Source of the DNA: Corylus avellana
Taxonomy: Eukaryota; Streptophyta; Magnoliopsida; Fagales; Betulaceae
DNA: 64,000 bases
Assembly: GCF_901000735.1 (NCBI RefSeq)
Contig: NC_081550.1
Coordinates: forward strand, 5,404,666 to 5,468,665
Direction: 5' to 3'
Of the stretch, positions 36,201-48,030 are shown piece after piece. Numbering within the stretch: the stretch's first letter is position 1; every line of letters begins with the position of its first letter. Under the pieces are notes generated by a model. That model did no database searches, was not told the origin of the DNA, and saw only the letters and a program-made list of their open reading frames with translations. A program made the position numbers and the translations under genes.

Positions 36201-37353
36201 CTCCATCTTTATCCGTAATAGAGTTAATCTGGTTTGCCTGTTGTCGCTGTGATGCGCATGCATGGAAATATTTGGAGTTCTTATCCCCATGCATTAACCA
36301 GGTTTCTTTTGCTCTCTGTATCCATTTCAGTTCCATTTGCTCCATCAGTACCTGAGCTCTTAACTGTTGAGTGTTTATTTCTTGCATGTTCCACTATCCT
36401 TCGTTGGTTTGTAGAGTTGTCACCCTTTCCATAATCCGGTTGATCTCTGATTCAGTGGGTTCTTTGTTCACTCACCTCCGTTGAAGGAAGGATTTCTTAC
36501 TCTACTCCAACTTCTTCAGCACTTGGCCCCACCCAGGTTGATGACGTTGCTTAACCCTCCAAACCTGTTTGACTACCTTTTTTGCCTCTTGTTGGTTCCA
36601 CGCCACCTTATACCGAAAACGTGCTTGTGTTTTTTTCCTTCTGTTTTTTCGCTTCTGGAATTGAACATGTACAGGAGCATGGTCTGAAGTGCAGGTAGAT
36701 AGGATCTCAACACGTCTAACCGAATAGCAGTCTTGCCATTGATTATTAGCCAATGCCCGGTCCAGACGCTCCTTTATGAATTCTCATCCATCTCTCTTAT
36801 TGCTCCAGGTGTATTTGGGTCCTACGAAACCTAAATCCTCCAGTTGACATGTTTCAATAGCTTTCCTAAACTCTTCCATTTGTCTTCTAGTTTTTTGGCC
36901 TTTTCCCCATTTTTCTGAAACGTCAACTATTTCGTTAAAGTCACCCAAATAGAGCCATGGTCCGGGACTGAAATTTCGGAGATGACGTAGAAGAGTCCAT
37001 GACTCCGAACGCTTACAAACATCTGGGTGGCCATAGAAACAGGTTAACTTCCATAGTTGTTCATTTTCCTCCAACCTCACAATTGCATTAATGTGGCGCC
37101 TACTATAGTTTTGGATTTCAACCTCAACCTTCAAAGACCACAGTAGAGCCAGCCCGCCACTCCTTCTAACACTATCAACTGCGAATACCCTTTGAAATCC
37201 CAAACGGGCTTTAATCGATTCCATCAGATGTGCTTGAAGTATGGTTTCCATTAAGAAAACCATTTTGGGTCTCTTAACCCTCACCATCCGGCAAAGGTCT
37301 TGAACTGTCTGAGGGTTCCCAAGCCCTTGGCAGTTCCAACTGATTACATTCAT
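33227..37353 (-). pseudogene. LINE-1 ORF2: endonuclease, reverse transcriptase, RNase H, broken
   Basis: Reading from 37353 the order is as in plant L1. The APE-type endonuclease has SWNCQGLGNP, the FLMET catalytic-Glu motif and LYLGDFNEI. The reverse transcriptase covers 35206-36387 and has SPGPDGFPAAFY, DFRPISLCNVVYKILSK, KLDMSKAYDRVEW and RQGDPLSPYLF. The zf-RVT linker (33683-34795) has HILWECTSSQDVW. The RNase H domain (33227-33667) has VGALIRDEKG, LEGDSL and HVKREAN. Stops or frameshifts separate the blocks. The RT catalytic box reads FAND where FADD is needed, so the enzyme would be dead even if the frame were whole. Confidence 0.85.
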
Positions 37354-38858
37354 GGTTCCCAGCAGGGCTGTTCAACAGCCACTGCCTTCTCAGTTGTATC
37401 TTCAGTCCCTTCTCCCCATTTTCCTTTCTTTCTACGTAGATCTTCTGGGCCATAGGTCCGCTCCCCTACCTCCTTTCGTACTCTTGTTACGGGGTTTCCC
37501 ACCTCCCCGACCTTTTGGTTGTTCCCCAGCCTCGCTCGTTTTTTCCACTTCATCAGTCCCTTCTGTGACTGCACCTCCATGTGGACTGACATTCCTCGTG
37601 CCATTTGGCAAGTCACCTCTTCCATCCCTACTTCCTTCCCTGCTGCCCTTGACGTGGCTTCTTGCCCCGAATTTTTGGGAATATGTTCTCCACTTACATC
37701 CATAACGGGAGGGTTATCAGCTGGCAATATCTCGTCATTTAATGGCATATTTGTAACCCCTCCCCCCTTGTTCTTTCCTTTTCCAGAGCTTGCATCCTCG
37801 CCTATATCTCTTTCCTTCCAGGTCTTAGACTCATTAATTCCTGCCAAATCAAGAGGATTGTTAAGGTGGTCGTTACCCTTCTTTCTAGCCGTTTCGTTCT
37901 TCGTTTCATGCATGGCATTGAATGCCGTATTTTCCTCCCAGGAATCACGCATGCTGCCCCTCTGATTCGCGCTCTATGAGTCGCCCCTTGAGAAACTTCC
38001 ATTCCTGGATGGGTATTGCTCCGCCATTCGCCGGTAGCCTCGGCTTCCTCTTTTGCTGCTGCTATCTTGCACAGGGAACCTCCACTCTTTACGGTGCTTG
38101 TAAGTTTTCCATACACGTTTCGGGGATGGAACACGCAACCAGGGACCATATTCCTACTTCTGCTCCACCGCTAGGTTCCTTTGGGAGTTTCGTTTTGGAC
38201 AACCCAAATCTCCATGGCATATAATCCCGCATGTGAAACACAAAATCGGAATCTTCTCATATTGGAATGCAATCCAATGCGTTTTGTCCTTCACTTTGAG
38301 CTTTCTCCCTCACAGAAGAGGTTTCATCAGGTTCAGCTTTACACGCACTCGCAGATATTCCCCTTAACCCACTCCTAACTTATTCGTGTCAACCTCCTCG
38401 ACCTCCCCCATTAGTGATCCCAGTCTTTCTCCCATTGCTTTGCTCATGCAACCCAAGGGCAAATCGTACATCCTTACCCAAAAAGAGGCCCAGTTAAATT
38501 GCAACTGGATTGGCGGAGTCTTTCCACCAAACTCCATAACCGAGAACAGGATACCCTCAAATATCCAAGGTCGACCTTCTAAGACCCGAATCTTGTCCCA
38601 TGAATGCTCAAACTCAATCAAGAAAGTATTTATGCCCAATACCCGAAAAATCAAATGGCCCGTTGGTTTCCATCCCTTGATCAGCTTTGACCTGATTGTG
38701 TCTTTTCCTACACTTCGTTCTGACATTAATCTACCCACCAGATAGTTCCTTCCCTTATCTGAGATGTCAACGAACTCCTCCTCTGGTACCTCCTCCACCG
38801 TTTCCTCATCTTCCGTCAGGGTGAGGCTACCCCACTTGGTTGTCAGAATGTCCACCAT
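37350..38858 (-). pseudogene. LINE-1 ORF1: DUF4283/zinc-knuckle gag-like protein, broken
   Basis: The likely start is the ATG at 38858 (MVDILTTKW). The DUF4283-type RNA-binding core has RPWIFEGILFSV and a VRMYDLPLGC phrase, then a stop at 38364. The frame resumes with HWIAFQYEKIP and an intact CX2CX4HX4C knuckle (CFTCGIICHGDLGC) near 38190-38240. A Lys/Glu-rich tail reaches a TGA at 37350-37352. In plant L1 elements this protein packages the RNA. Internal stops and frameshifts mean it is not functional here. Its stop overlaps the ORF2 start as ATGA. Confidence 0.75.
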
Positions 38859-39125
38859 TCTTTCTCCTGTAAACACCCTTGTGGTTACGAACGTGGAACA
38901 GGATCCCTCGAAGATGTAATGCCCTCACAATCCAAAGATGGATCTGAGAAAAGATACTTCTCCTCTAGTCTCTACCGAAGAAAGACCTAGAGAGAAAAAA
39001 AACCTATAGTAAAATTCAATTTCTTTTATCTTTTGCTCCTTTAATCGTCGCCTTTAGTCCCGAGCGGGTAATCTTACCTACTCATGAGTGATGAGTGCAA
39101 CAACTTGTATATGATGATGTAATAG

Positions 39126-39476
39126 TTAAAATCAACCTTTGGATTAACAAGAGCTTGTAAAAATAAAATTAATGGCTGATATTTATTGTCATATCATCGT
39201 AATTATATATATGACAGTTATATATCATTTCTCATTCTAAGATTGAATTATAAACTAATATCACTTTTTGTTGTCCTGAATTGGTGTTAAAATGTATTTA
39301 TTTAATTTAGTTATGATAAATATGTTTGTGATTAGATTGACTGAATTAGTTGAATTGGTCAACTGATGAAATGATCACTTTTTCAGTTCACTTAATAACC
39401 AGTTTCAATTTTTAAAACATTCTTTAATTATTATTATTTTTATAATTTTTATAATTTTTTTTTTTCATTCTCTTAG
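39126..39476 (+). other. Remainder of FAR-C intron 3
   Basis: It is colinear with FAR-B intron 3 (AAAATGTATTTATTTAATTT near 39291 and 24954). No other content is seen. Confidence 0.6.
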
Positions 39477-39539
39477 GTACGACATCGCAATGGGCATCAA
39501 TACCGTCGGGGCTTTGAATGTTTTGGGCTTTGCCAAGAA

Positions 39540-40179
39540 GGGAATAACTTGAGTTCGGTTCTGGCAAGAACCCCCATTGTTTGCCCACCAATAAAATGTG
39601 ATACCTCAACTTGGAATAAGTTAATTAAGAAAATAAAACCGAAACACCTGATTATATTAGGTTTAATTAATATATATATATATATATATATATGCAACCA
39701 ACCACCCCAATGGAAGAGGAGCCACCCTAGAGGGAGGTGAGGGTGGCTCGCCACCACCCCCAGCCCATAGGGGGGGCGCGCGGAGCCACCCCAAGGCCTA
39801 GGGGTAGCACGCGAGCCACCCCATAGGCCATGGGGTTGGCCGCTAGCCACCCCTGGTGGTGGGGGGCTTCACCCCTAATGGGCGGCAGCACTGGCCGAGA
39901 CCGCCTCCTAATGGCAACGGGGGTGGCCGCAAGCCACCCCATATTTGTCTAGGGTGGCTAGTAGCCACCCCGCCACCACTTGGGGTGGTTGCTCCTCCCC
40001 ACTTGGCCTTCCAAATTTTAAATTTTTTTTAAGATTAATTAATATTTTAAATCAATAATCAGATGTAGTTGTGTTTAGTTTGTAAACTTAAATTTGATAG
40101 AATTGGATTAGGTTGCAGCTTCTTATTGGTGGCAAAAACCCCCCCTCATTTCTGCCACGACCGAACGGCAGCACCTCTC
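39540..40179. mobile_element. MULE-type insertion in exon 4 of FAR-C
   Basis: The 640-bp insert splits exon 4 and is flanked by a perfect 9-bp duplication of coding sequence, TGCCAAGAA (39531-39539 and 40180-40188). Removing one copy rejoins the FAR reading frame. The ends are weakly inverted (GTTCGGTTCTGGCAAGAA versus GTTCGGTCGTGGCAGAA read from the right), both with CCACCAATAA further in. The body holds a GC-rich GGGTGGC/GCCACCC block like that in the Pack-MULE, plus a (TA)n tract. Confidence 0.75.
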
Positions 40180-40845
40180 TGCCAAGAATTGTATCAACTT
40201 AAAAGTGCTTCTCCATGTATCAACGGGTTCGTGTACATAAAGCTTGCCCTTACTTATTTCTTTTATTGAATCGTTGTGTAGTAATTAAAGTCCTATTACT
40301 TACCCAAAAATAGAAAAATAAAGTTCTTGTTTTGGGCGAATAAACACCGAAGCTCACTTCAAGTCAAATTTTTAATGGAAATTGAAGTGAATTATAGAAT
40401 TGGGGTTTAAATTCATGACACATGATTATGATACAATGTTAAATCCCTAATCTTAAAAGCTAAAATTGATAATAAAGAATAAATTTAATCGTTTAATTAT
40501 ATTCTTATAGTAAAGAGTTTGGTGTTTTCAATAAGTAATGCTACACACAGTTCCACTTCTCTACACTCATATGTGACTTTTAAAATTATTATTAGATTTG
40601 TAATAAATCCTTATATATTGAATTTTAATCTAATGGCAGTTTTAAAAGTCACCTACGATCATTTCAATTGATGGTACCATGATTGATGTTATTTTTTCAG
40701 CCTATGTGCGCGGCGAAAAGAATGGGCAAATACTAGAGAGCCCATTAAAGATGGAAGAGACACTCAATGGAAGCTCAAGCTTAGATATCAAAGCAGAGAA
40801 AGAAGTTGTGGAGGTGTACCTAAACAAACTACGGGGACGAGGTGC

Positions 40846-41013
40846 GTAGTATTAGCGTCAACAGTCATCTCGAATAGATTAATTATTTGCGATGACAGTA
40901 TCCCATGTGCGAAAAATGTTCGTGCACTCCAAAATCTTGTAACTCATAATCAACAACGCCATTTTGATCGTTGCTGACAATTTAGTCGCTAAAGACCTAT
41001 TTTTCTTGAAGTG
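40846..41013. mobile_element. CACTA-type fragment at the exon 5 breakpoint of FAR-C
   Basis: FAR homology stops at 40845 and returns in mid-intron 5 after 41013. The 168-bp filler ends CTATTTTTCTTGAAGTG, close to the CACTA right end (CTTGTAGTG). It was probably an element that inserted in exon 5 or intron 5 and was then reduced by deletion, taking the exon end with it. Confidence 0.45.
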
Positions 41014-42145
41014 AAAAGTTCATTAATGACATAATATTAAGCTGACACCTTAATGCCAAATATGTAGCACTCGAAATAACTTTTGTGAAGTAATAATTGT
41101 CTCTTTCTGCTATAGTTGATTACTTGATTTTGTCCTTTAATTTATTTATTTTGTTTTTGATTTTATTAATTGCAAGGGCAAAACTATATGGATGGCCAAA
41201 CACCTATGTCTATACAAAAGCAATGGGAGAGATGTTTTTAGGACGCTTTAGAGAGAACCTGCCCCTTGTTATCATACAGCCCACCATGGATTGAAGGTGT
41301 GAGGTACTAATAATATAGTTTGACATAGAATTATGGTAGCTACAAATTTTATAAAATATCTAATCTTGTTTGGTAATCAAGAAGAGTCGTTTTTTTTTTG
41401 TTTTTTGTTTTTTTTTTTAATTTTTTTTTATTAATTTTTTTTTTTTTATGAATAGTAATAAAGAAGAGTATATCAAGAAAAAAAAAAATTGATAACTTCA
41501 CTTAAGACTCTTGAATTACCACGTGTTTCGAGAAGACCCCTCAAATTTCAAAAACTTTTAATTTCACCCCATAAACTTTCAATTTAATGCAATTGACCTT
41601 CCTCCTTCAATTTTTAAGGGTATAAATGTCATTTTATCACTTTTAACATCCAAAAACTAACAGTGGGTGGTAGATTGCATCAAATTGAAAGTTGGGAGGG
41701 GGGGAGGGGAGAGGTGAAATTGAGACGTTAAATTCTCGTATCTTTCTTCAAATCGTGAGAATTAAAGTCTCTTCAGAAAGTTTCCCAAAAACAAAAAGAA
41801 TTGATTTGTTTTTTCATTTTTTCATACTAATTAAATGACCATGCTTATTTACTCGTTACAGAACCATGACGGCGTAGTTGCTGCCTACGGTAAAGGGAAA
41901 TTGAAAAGCTTTCTTGGCCATCATGAGACAATCTTAGATATGGTAATTGCTTCTCACTACAAAAAAAAAAGGACATTTTCTGACGTGGCTACAGTACCTA
42001 CTTTGTTGCCACGTCAGAAAATTTCTGACGTGCAAATTTTAAAACGTCAGAAATTTTTTTTCTGACGTGTAAATAGTGACACGTCAGAATTTTCTGACGT
42101 GTCTGTTCAGACACGTCAGAAAATTCTGACGTTTTAGATGTTGGA

Positions 42146-42349
42146 NNNNNNNNNNNNNNNNNNNNNNNNNNNNNNNNNNNNNNNNNNNNNNNNNNNNNNN
42201 NNNNNNNNNNNNNNNNNNNNNNNNNNNNNNNNNNNNNNNNNNNNNNNNNNNNNNNNNNNNNNNNNNNNNNNNNNNNNNNNNNNNNNNNNNNNNNNNNNNN
42301 NNNNNNNNNNNNNNNNNNNNNNNNNNNNNNNNNNNNNNNNNNNNNNNNN
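42146..42349. other. Assembly gap, 204 N
   Basis: Inside CACTA-1. Confidence 0.95.
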
Positions 42350-43042
42350 CGTCAGAAAACTACTTTAAAAAAAAAACTAATATATATATATGGGGAAAAT
42401 TTCTGACGTGTGAGTTTGGCGCGTCAGAAATTTTCTGGCGTGCTAAATATTGCACGTCAGGAAAAGGAAAAAATTTCTAAAAAGGCCGAAATTTTGAAAT
42501 TTTTCCCCTACTTATTTTCCCTCCACTTTTTTTCTCTTTTTATTCTTTCCTCCTCATTTATTTTTCCCACAGTCTGTCTGTCTCCTCTCCCTTCTCTCCA
42601 CGGCAGATGCAAGAAATTAGGCAGAAGAAGGAGAACCAAAAAAAGGAGAAGAGAAGAAGAAAAAGAAAGGGAAAAAAGAAGAAGAAGAGAACGTGCAGAA
42701 GAAAAAGAAAGGGAGATCGAAGAGAAGAAGAAGAGAAGAAAAAGAAAAAAAAAAGAGTAGAGAAGAAAAAGAAGATCGATGATCGAAGAAGAAGCTCAAG
42801 GAAGATTATGAAGTGCACCATCTCTGCAGAGATGGCAGAGATGTGCGATCTCTGCACCCATGGTGCAGAGATGGTGATCCATCTCTGCACACCATAAACA
42901 CATGTATGTGTTTATGGTGTGCATTACCTGCACGGCAGGAATTCTCAAAAAAATAATAATAATTTAAATTAATAAATTTTTAATTCAAAAACAAAATTTC
43001 AAAAAAAATTTTTTTAAAAAAAAATTAATTTTTTAATTTTCT
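42350..43042 (+). repeat. Internal direct repeat of CACTA-1, copy 1
   Basis: About 690 bp that recur at 43181-43905 (offset 831 bp), from CGTCAGAAAACTACTTTAAA to TTTTTAATTTTCT. The two copies differ by small indels and by the number of CCATGGTGCAGAGATGGTGA hairpin units, so they are not a pure assembly echo. Confidence 0.8.
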
Positions 43043-43142
43043 NNNNNNNNNNNNNNNNNNNNNNNNNNNNNNNNNNNNNNNNNNNNNNNNNNNNNNNNNN
43101 NNNNNNNNNNNNNNNNNNNNNNNNNNNNNNNNNNNNNNNNNN
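43043..43142. other. Assembly gap, 100 N
   Basis: Inside CACTA-1, between its two internal repeats. Confidence 0.95.
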
Positions 43143-43180
43143 TATATATATATTAGTTTTCTGACGTGTGACACGTGGCA

Positions 43181-43905
43181 CGTCAGAAAACTACTTTAAA
43201 AAAAAAACTAATATATATATATGGGGAAAATTTCTGACGTGTGAGTTTGGCGCGTCAGAAATTTTCTGGCGTGCTAAATATTGCACGTCAGGAAAAGGAA
43301 AAAATTTCTAAAAAGGCCGAAATTTTGAAATTTTTCCCCTACTTATTTTCCCTCCACTTTTTTTCTCTTTTTATTCTTTCCTCCTCATTTATTTTTCCCA
43401 CAGTCTGTCTGTCTCCTCTCCCTTCTCTCCACGGCAGATGCAAGAAATTAGGCAGAAGAAGGAGAACCAAAAAAAAGGAGAAGAGAAGAAGAAAAAGAAA
43501 GGGAGAAAAGAAGAAGAAGAAGAGAAGGTGCAGAAGAAAAAGAAAGGGAGATCGAAGAGAAGAAGAAGAGAAGAAAAAGAAAAAAAAAAAAAAAGAGTAG
43601 AGAAGAAGAAGAAGATCGAGGAAGAAGAAGCTCAAGGAAGAAGAAGAAGTGCACCATCTCTGCAGAGATGGGCAGAGATCGCACATCTCTGCACCCCATG
43701 GTGCAGAGATGGTGATCTTTGCACCCCATGGTGCAGAGATGGTGATCTCTGCGCACCATAAACACATGTACGTGTTTATGGTGTGCATCAGCTGCACGGC
43801 AGGAATTCTCAAAAAAAAAAAAAATTTAAATTAATAAATTTTTAATTCAAAAACAAAATTTCAGAAATTTTTTTTTTAAAAAAAAATTAATTTTTTAATT
43901 TTCTG
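43181..43905 (+). repeat. Internal direct repeat of CACTA-1, copy 2
   Basis: Second copy. It contains extra CATGGTGCAGAGATGGTGA units near 43697-43752 and a palindrome in which ACCATAAACACATG meets its inverse near 43757. Confidence 0.8.
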
Positions 43906-45017
43906 ACGTGTGTCAGAACTACCACGTCAGAAAATTTTCTGATGTGGTAATTCTCACACGTCAGAAAATTTTCTGACGTGTGAGACAGTAGAACGTCAGA
44001 AAATTCTGACGTTCTACCCACTGACACGTCAGAAATTTTTTTTTCCTGTCACCTATGTTTCTGACAATCAACACGCGTCAGAAACGCCACGTCAAAAAAA
44101 ATTTCTGACGTGTCAGACACCCTGACACGTCAGAAAACGCTAGTCAGAAAAAAAATTATTTTTTTGTAGTGTCTACGCTTGCGTTTGTCCATATATATTT
44201 TGTTCAATAAGCTTCCAGAGTTGAACTTCAAAACTCGTGCAGATACCGGTAGATATGGTGGTAAATTGTACGATTGTGGCCATGGTGGCGTGTACAAATC
44301 AGTCTTCTAATCTCAGGTCATCCTCCATGTGGGGTATTCCTGGAGAAATCCAATAAAATTTTCAACTTTTAGAAATATCATTTTCCGGTACTTCACTGAA
44401 AATCCATTGGTTAGTAAAAATGGAAAATCAATGAAAGTTGACGAGGGGATAGTGTTGAGTAGTATGGCAATTTTTCGTGCATACATGGCTATTCGATACG
44501 TACTTCCACTCAAGGTATGTCCAAGTCTAATCCCGTAACCAAAATTATGTACAAAAAATGAAAGCTTAATTAATTAGGGTTTGTTTAATTCTTGTTTCCA
44601 GTAATAATTTTCTATTTTTAGATTTCCAAAACCAATACTATGTTTTTAACCACTTTCTAGCTTAAATTAAAGTTATTAAAAAAGTATAATAATATCACAA
44701 CTCTTGTTAATGGGGCTAGGCATGGCACCTTGACATGTTAAGGAAAAATACGTTTGTTTTGTTTTGTTTTGTTTTTTCGTTTTTTTTCGTTTTTTTTTTT
44801 GTCTTGGTATATCGCCTTGTAGCAAATATCTTTTGCAACCCATTTGGCTTTTGAGAAAGTGACTAATTAATTACAAGAATTTTAAGATCACAAGTGTTCT
44901 CCTCTAATAATTTCTAGGTACCACTACCAAAAAAAAGATAGTTATTGACGTGGCAAACAGTAACTAAATTTTGCCACGTCAGTATTTCTTTTTTTTTTTT
45001 TTTTTAAATATATATCA

Positions 45018-45056
<39 letters not shown>

Positions 45057-45059
45057 ACC

Positions 45060-47220
45060 AAAATGTTCTTCTTGTTCTTCTAATATTCATTTTCATATTC
45101 CTACTGTGCTTGTCAAAAACATGGGTGAAAGGGTAATTCTTGGTATGCCTTTTCTTTCTTTGCTTTATCCATTTTCTGTTAACGAAATTGGTGTTTCAAC
45201 TGTTAAATTTGATGTTAATATTCAAATACCTTTTGCATCCAAATTTGAAATTGATGTTAATAGGTTGGATATTAAATTTAGGCAGTCCTTAGATCTAGAA
45301 ACGGATGAGGACCCTATTACTATCAGAGTGTTATCTTGTCTAAACACCCCCCTAACGGTCGTGTTTACCCAGAATTCTTTGATCATACCTTTCCCTGTCA
45401 TATGGCGCATATTATTATTTCTGTTTTACAAAGAATAATTTTAACGTTATTCTGCATATATTTTATAAAGGTTTTGATTTTAATTTTTTTCTTTTTGAAT
45501 ATTTGCAGTGCCACCATGGCCAGGAAAAAAGATAAAGAGAAAACTGTTTCTAAAGCCCTGACTTTAAAGTCAGAATCTTCCCCCCTTGATTCTTCCCTGC
45601 CAATTTCTCTTTAGGCAGTCCTTAGATCTAGAAACGGATGAGGACCCTATTACTATCAGAGTGTTATCTTGTCTAAACACCCCCCTAACGGTCGTGTTTA
45701 CCCAAAATTCTTTGATCATACATTTCCCTGTCATATGGCGCATATTATTATTTCTGTTTTACAAATAATAATTTTAACGTTATTCTGCATATATTTTATA
45801 AAGGTTTTTACCTTTTTGATTTTAATTATTTTCCTTTTGAATTTTTGTAGTGCCACCATGGCCAACAAAAAAGATAAAGAGAAAACTGTTTCAAAAGCCC
45901 TGACCTTAAAGTCAGAATCTTCCCTCCTTGCTTCTTCCCTGCCAATTTCATCTGTTGCCATAACCAACAGATTTGCTCCTTTTGCTCCCTCATATGATTC
46001 CCAAATGTCGTATTCAAGTACGCTTGCCTCCTCCTATGACCCCTTTTCTGATAAACCCAGAAATCCCTTCTTAAGGTATGATAAAACGTCTACCTTTAAG
46101 TCTGACTACATAATTCTTCCCTATTTCCAGAACTTGTTCTTTGTCGAACTAAATCGTTCTGCTTCTTCTAAATATGCCGGAGATATTGCCGTCTCCTATT
46201 TTCCCCCAAATTTCCATTGGATTCCTGAACATCCACAAAAGAATTTGGCTTTCTATTCTGCTGTCTTAAAGCAGACTGATTCTGTCTCATTCAAATCTAT
46301 TCCTGATCGACTTAATCCAAATAAGATACTTTATCATAGTGTCTATTTCAAACGGATTATATCTGAAAAGGAATGGGGTAACCATCCCTCCGTCACAAGA
46401 TCCCTTAACGGATTTTCAATACCTACTATGATTATGTCGATGCCTGGTTTAAATTCTTACTCTATCAAACCTCTATCTTTCATCATTCATGGTTTGTTAA
46501 TTTTGATAAGAATTTTACCGGTATCTTTCCCCTTTGGTTTACCAGATGGTGGAACCAATTTGGTTTGATCCCTGATATCCTCCCTCTCCAGTTAGTTGAA
46601 GCTTTCCAACTATTTAAGAACAGCTACAAAGTTGATTCTTATGGTGCTAAGTTTCCAACTATTCTTTATTTTGTCAATAAATACAAGATCCCTTGGATTC
46701 TGAAATGGAAATATCACCTTTCAGATGATAAGGTTCAACGACAATGGTTTATCAAATGGTGGGATAAATGCTCACTAACTGATGACATTGTCCTTGCTGT
46801 CAAAAGCATGTCTTAGGCCCTCAAGGCCCCTGTCTCGCCACTAACGGCAAAACCCCCTCTCCTTGTTACCCCCAGCATATTTTCTTCCCCAAAAGAAGAA
46901 AAAGAAACTTCTCCTGTTTCTTCCCCTTCCTCTGCTTCCAGTTCTGCCAAGAAGAAATCTTCCTCCAAAAAAGAGAAGATTAAAGCCCTTCTTGCTGCTC
47001 TTGATGCTGATTCTGACGAAGAAGACGAAAAGTCCACAACATCTCAGAAGCCAGTCCAGAGTTCTCTCCTGAATCCCCTCCAAAATCCCTACTATGAGAT
47101 ACTCAAGAATATTATCCTTATCCAAGGATTGAAGATATGTGAAAAGCCCCATAATGGCTATCTTTGATTGGTCCCTAACGACCACAATGATCCCAAGAAA
47201 AAGAACTGGAACCATTCCAC
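45060..47220 (+). pseudogene. Captured polyprotein-like sequence inside CACTA-2
   Basis: The first frame (45106-45438) has GERVILGMPFLSLLYPF, like the carboxy-terminal part of a retropepsin domain of plant reverse-transcribing elements. After a 333-bp direct repeat, a frame of about 240 codons starts at an ATG near 45858 in a strong GCCACCATGG context, just after an acceptor-like TTTTTGTAG, and runs to 46568. It continues in another frame at 46565-46816 (WILKWKYH, WFIKWWDK) and on as a Ser/Lys/Glu-rich tail without an ATG (to about 47100). The phrases resemble proteins annotated as polyprotein-like in many plants and perhaps derived from pararetrovirus-type elements, but I cannot assign the family firmly. 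Frameshifts and stops show that it is inactive. Confidence 0.4.
45281..45950 (+). repeat. 333-bp tandem duplication in the CACTA-2 cargo
   Basis: GGCAGTCCTTAGATCTAGAA occurs at 45281 and 45614, and GACTTTAAAGTCAGAATC-type text recurs at the same offset. The copies are nearly identical, so the duplication is younger than most decay around it. Confidence 0.8.
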
Positions 47221-47293
47221 TGACGGGTCGTTTTCAGTTTTATATATATATATATGATCCATTTCTGACCTGCTGGTTCAGCACGTCATTATT

Positions 47294-47328
<35 letters not shown>

Positions 47329-47998
47329 TATATATCAAGTTTATATATATATGATCTATTTCTAACTTGCTGGTTTTAGCACGTTAGTTTTTTTTTTTTT
47401 TTTTTGAATGCTAAAATTAACACGTCAGGAAAAAAAAATTTAGCGGCACATTCAACTTTAATTTTCCCTCTTCTTTCCTTCTTCTATTATTTATTCTTTC
47501 TCCTAGATCTACTTTTCTTATTTAATTCCATCTTCTTTCCCTCTCTCAATCTCCCTCTTCTCTCTGCACGCATTACTACAAAAGCTCCCTCTTCTCTCTC
47601 AATCTCTCTAAACCTCCATCTTCTCTCTCAATCTCTCTGCACGGCAGCAGAGCTAGAAGAAAAGCAGATCAAGAAGAAGAAAAACAAAAGGAGAAGAGAA
47701 GATCGAATAAGAGAAGTAGAAGAAAAAAAAATGGGAGAAGAGAAGAAGATCGAAGAAGAGAGATTTTTGATTTGAAGAAGCTCTAATTTTGTTTATTTTG
47801 ATTTGATTTGAGAGATTTTTTATTTTTGATTTGAAGAGAAGAAGATCGAAGAAGCATAAGGTTTATTTTTTGATTTTTTGATGATTTTTTGGGTTTGAGT
47901 TTTTCAAAATGGAGGAAATAAGAGAGAGAGAGAGAGAGAGAGTGAAAATGGAGGAAAGAAGAGATCAGGTAGAGAGCTTGGGGAAGAAACGTACTAGA

Positions 47999-48030
<32 letters not shown>

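Larger units (their letters stand above)
33169..39109 (-). mobile_element. Nearly full-length L1-type LINE (LINE-1), antisense in FAR-C intron 3
   Basis: The element is about 5.9 kb, with its 3' poly-A visible as poly-T at 33169-33178. It is flanked by an imperfect target duplication: TATGATGATGTGGTAG at 33153-33168 and TATGATGATGTAATAG at 39110-39125 (14 of 16 identical). FAR intron 3 resumes after it, matching FAR-B near 24910. It contains ORF1 (DUF4283 plus zinc knuckle) and ORF2 (endonuclease, RT, zf-RVT, RNase H), both interrupted by stops and frameshifts. Confidence 0.85.
41955..44171. mobile_element. Non-autonomous CACTA element (CACTA-1) in FAR-C intron 7
   Basis: It begins CACTACAAAAAAAAAAGGAC and ends TTTTTTTGTAGTG, with a 3-bp duplication TCT at 41952-41954 and 44172-44174: the full CACTA signature. 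The subterminal regions are packed with TTTCTGACGTG/CACGTCAGAAA words in both orientations, the expected transposase-binding repeats. The body is a purine-rich (GAA-type) block with no transposase. Two N gaps lie inside. Confidence 0.85.

Noticed and set aside
37352..38745. Plus-strand open frames of 100-150 codons across 37.3-38.7 kb.
   Set aside because: They are antisense shadows of LINE-1 ORF1, which has recognisable domains on the minus strand.
42410..43812. Lys/Glu/Arg-rich and Phe/Ser-rich open frames on opposite strands.
   Set aside because: They are translations of the GAA/TTC-type purine-rich block of CACTA-1 and have no conserved domain.
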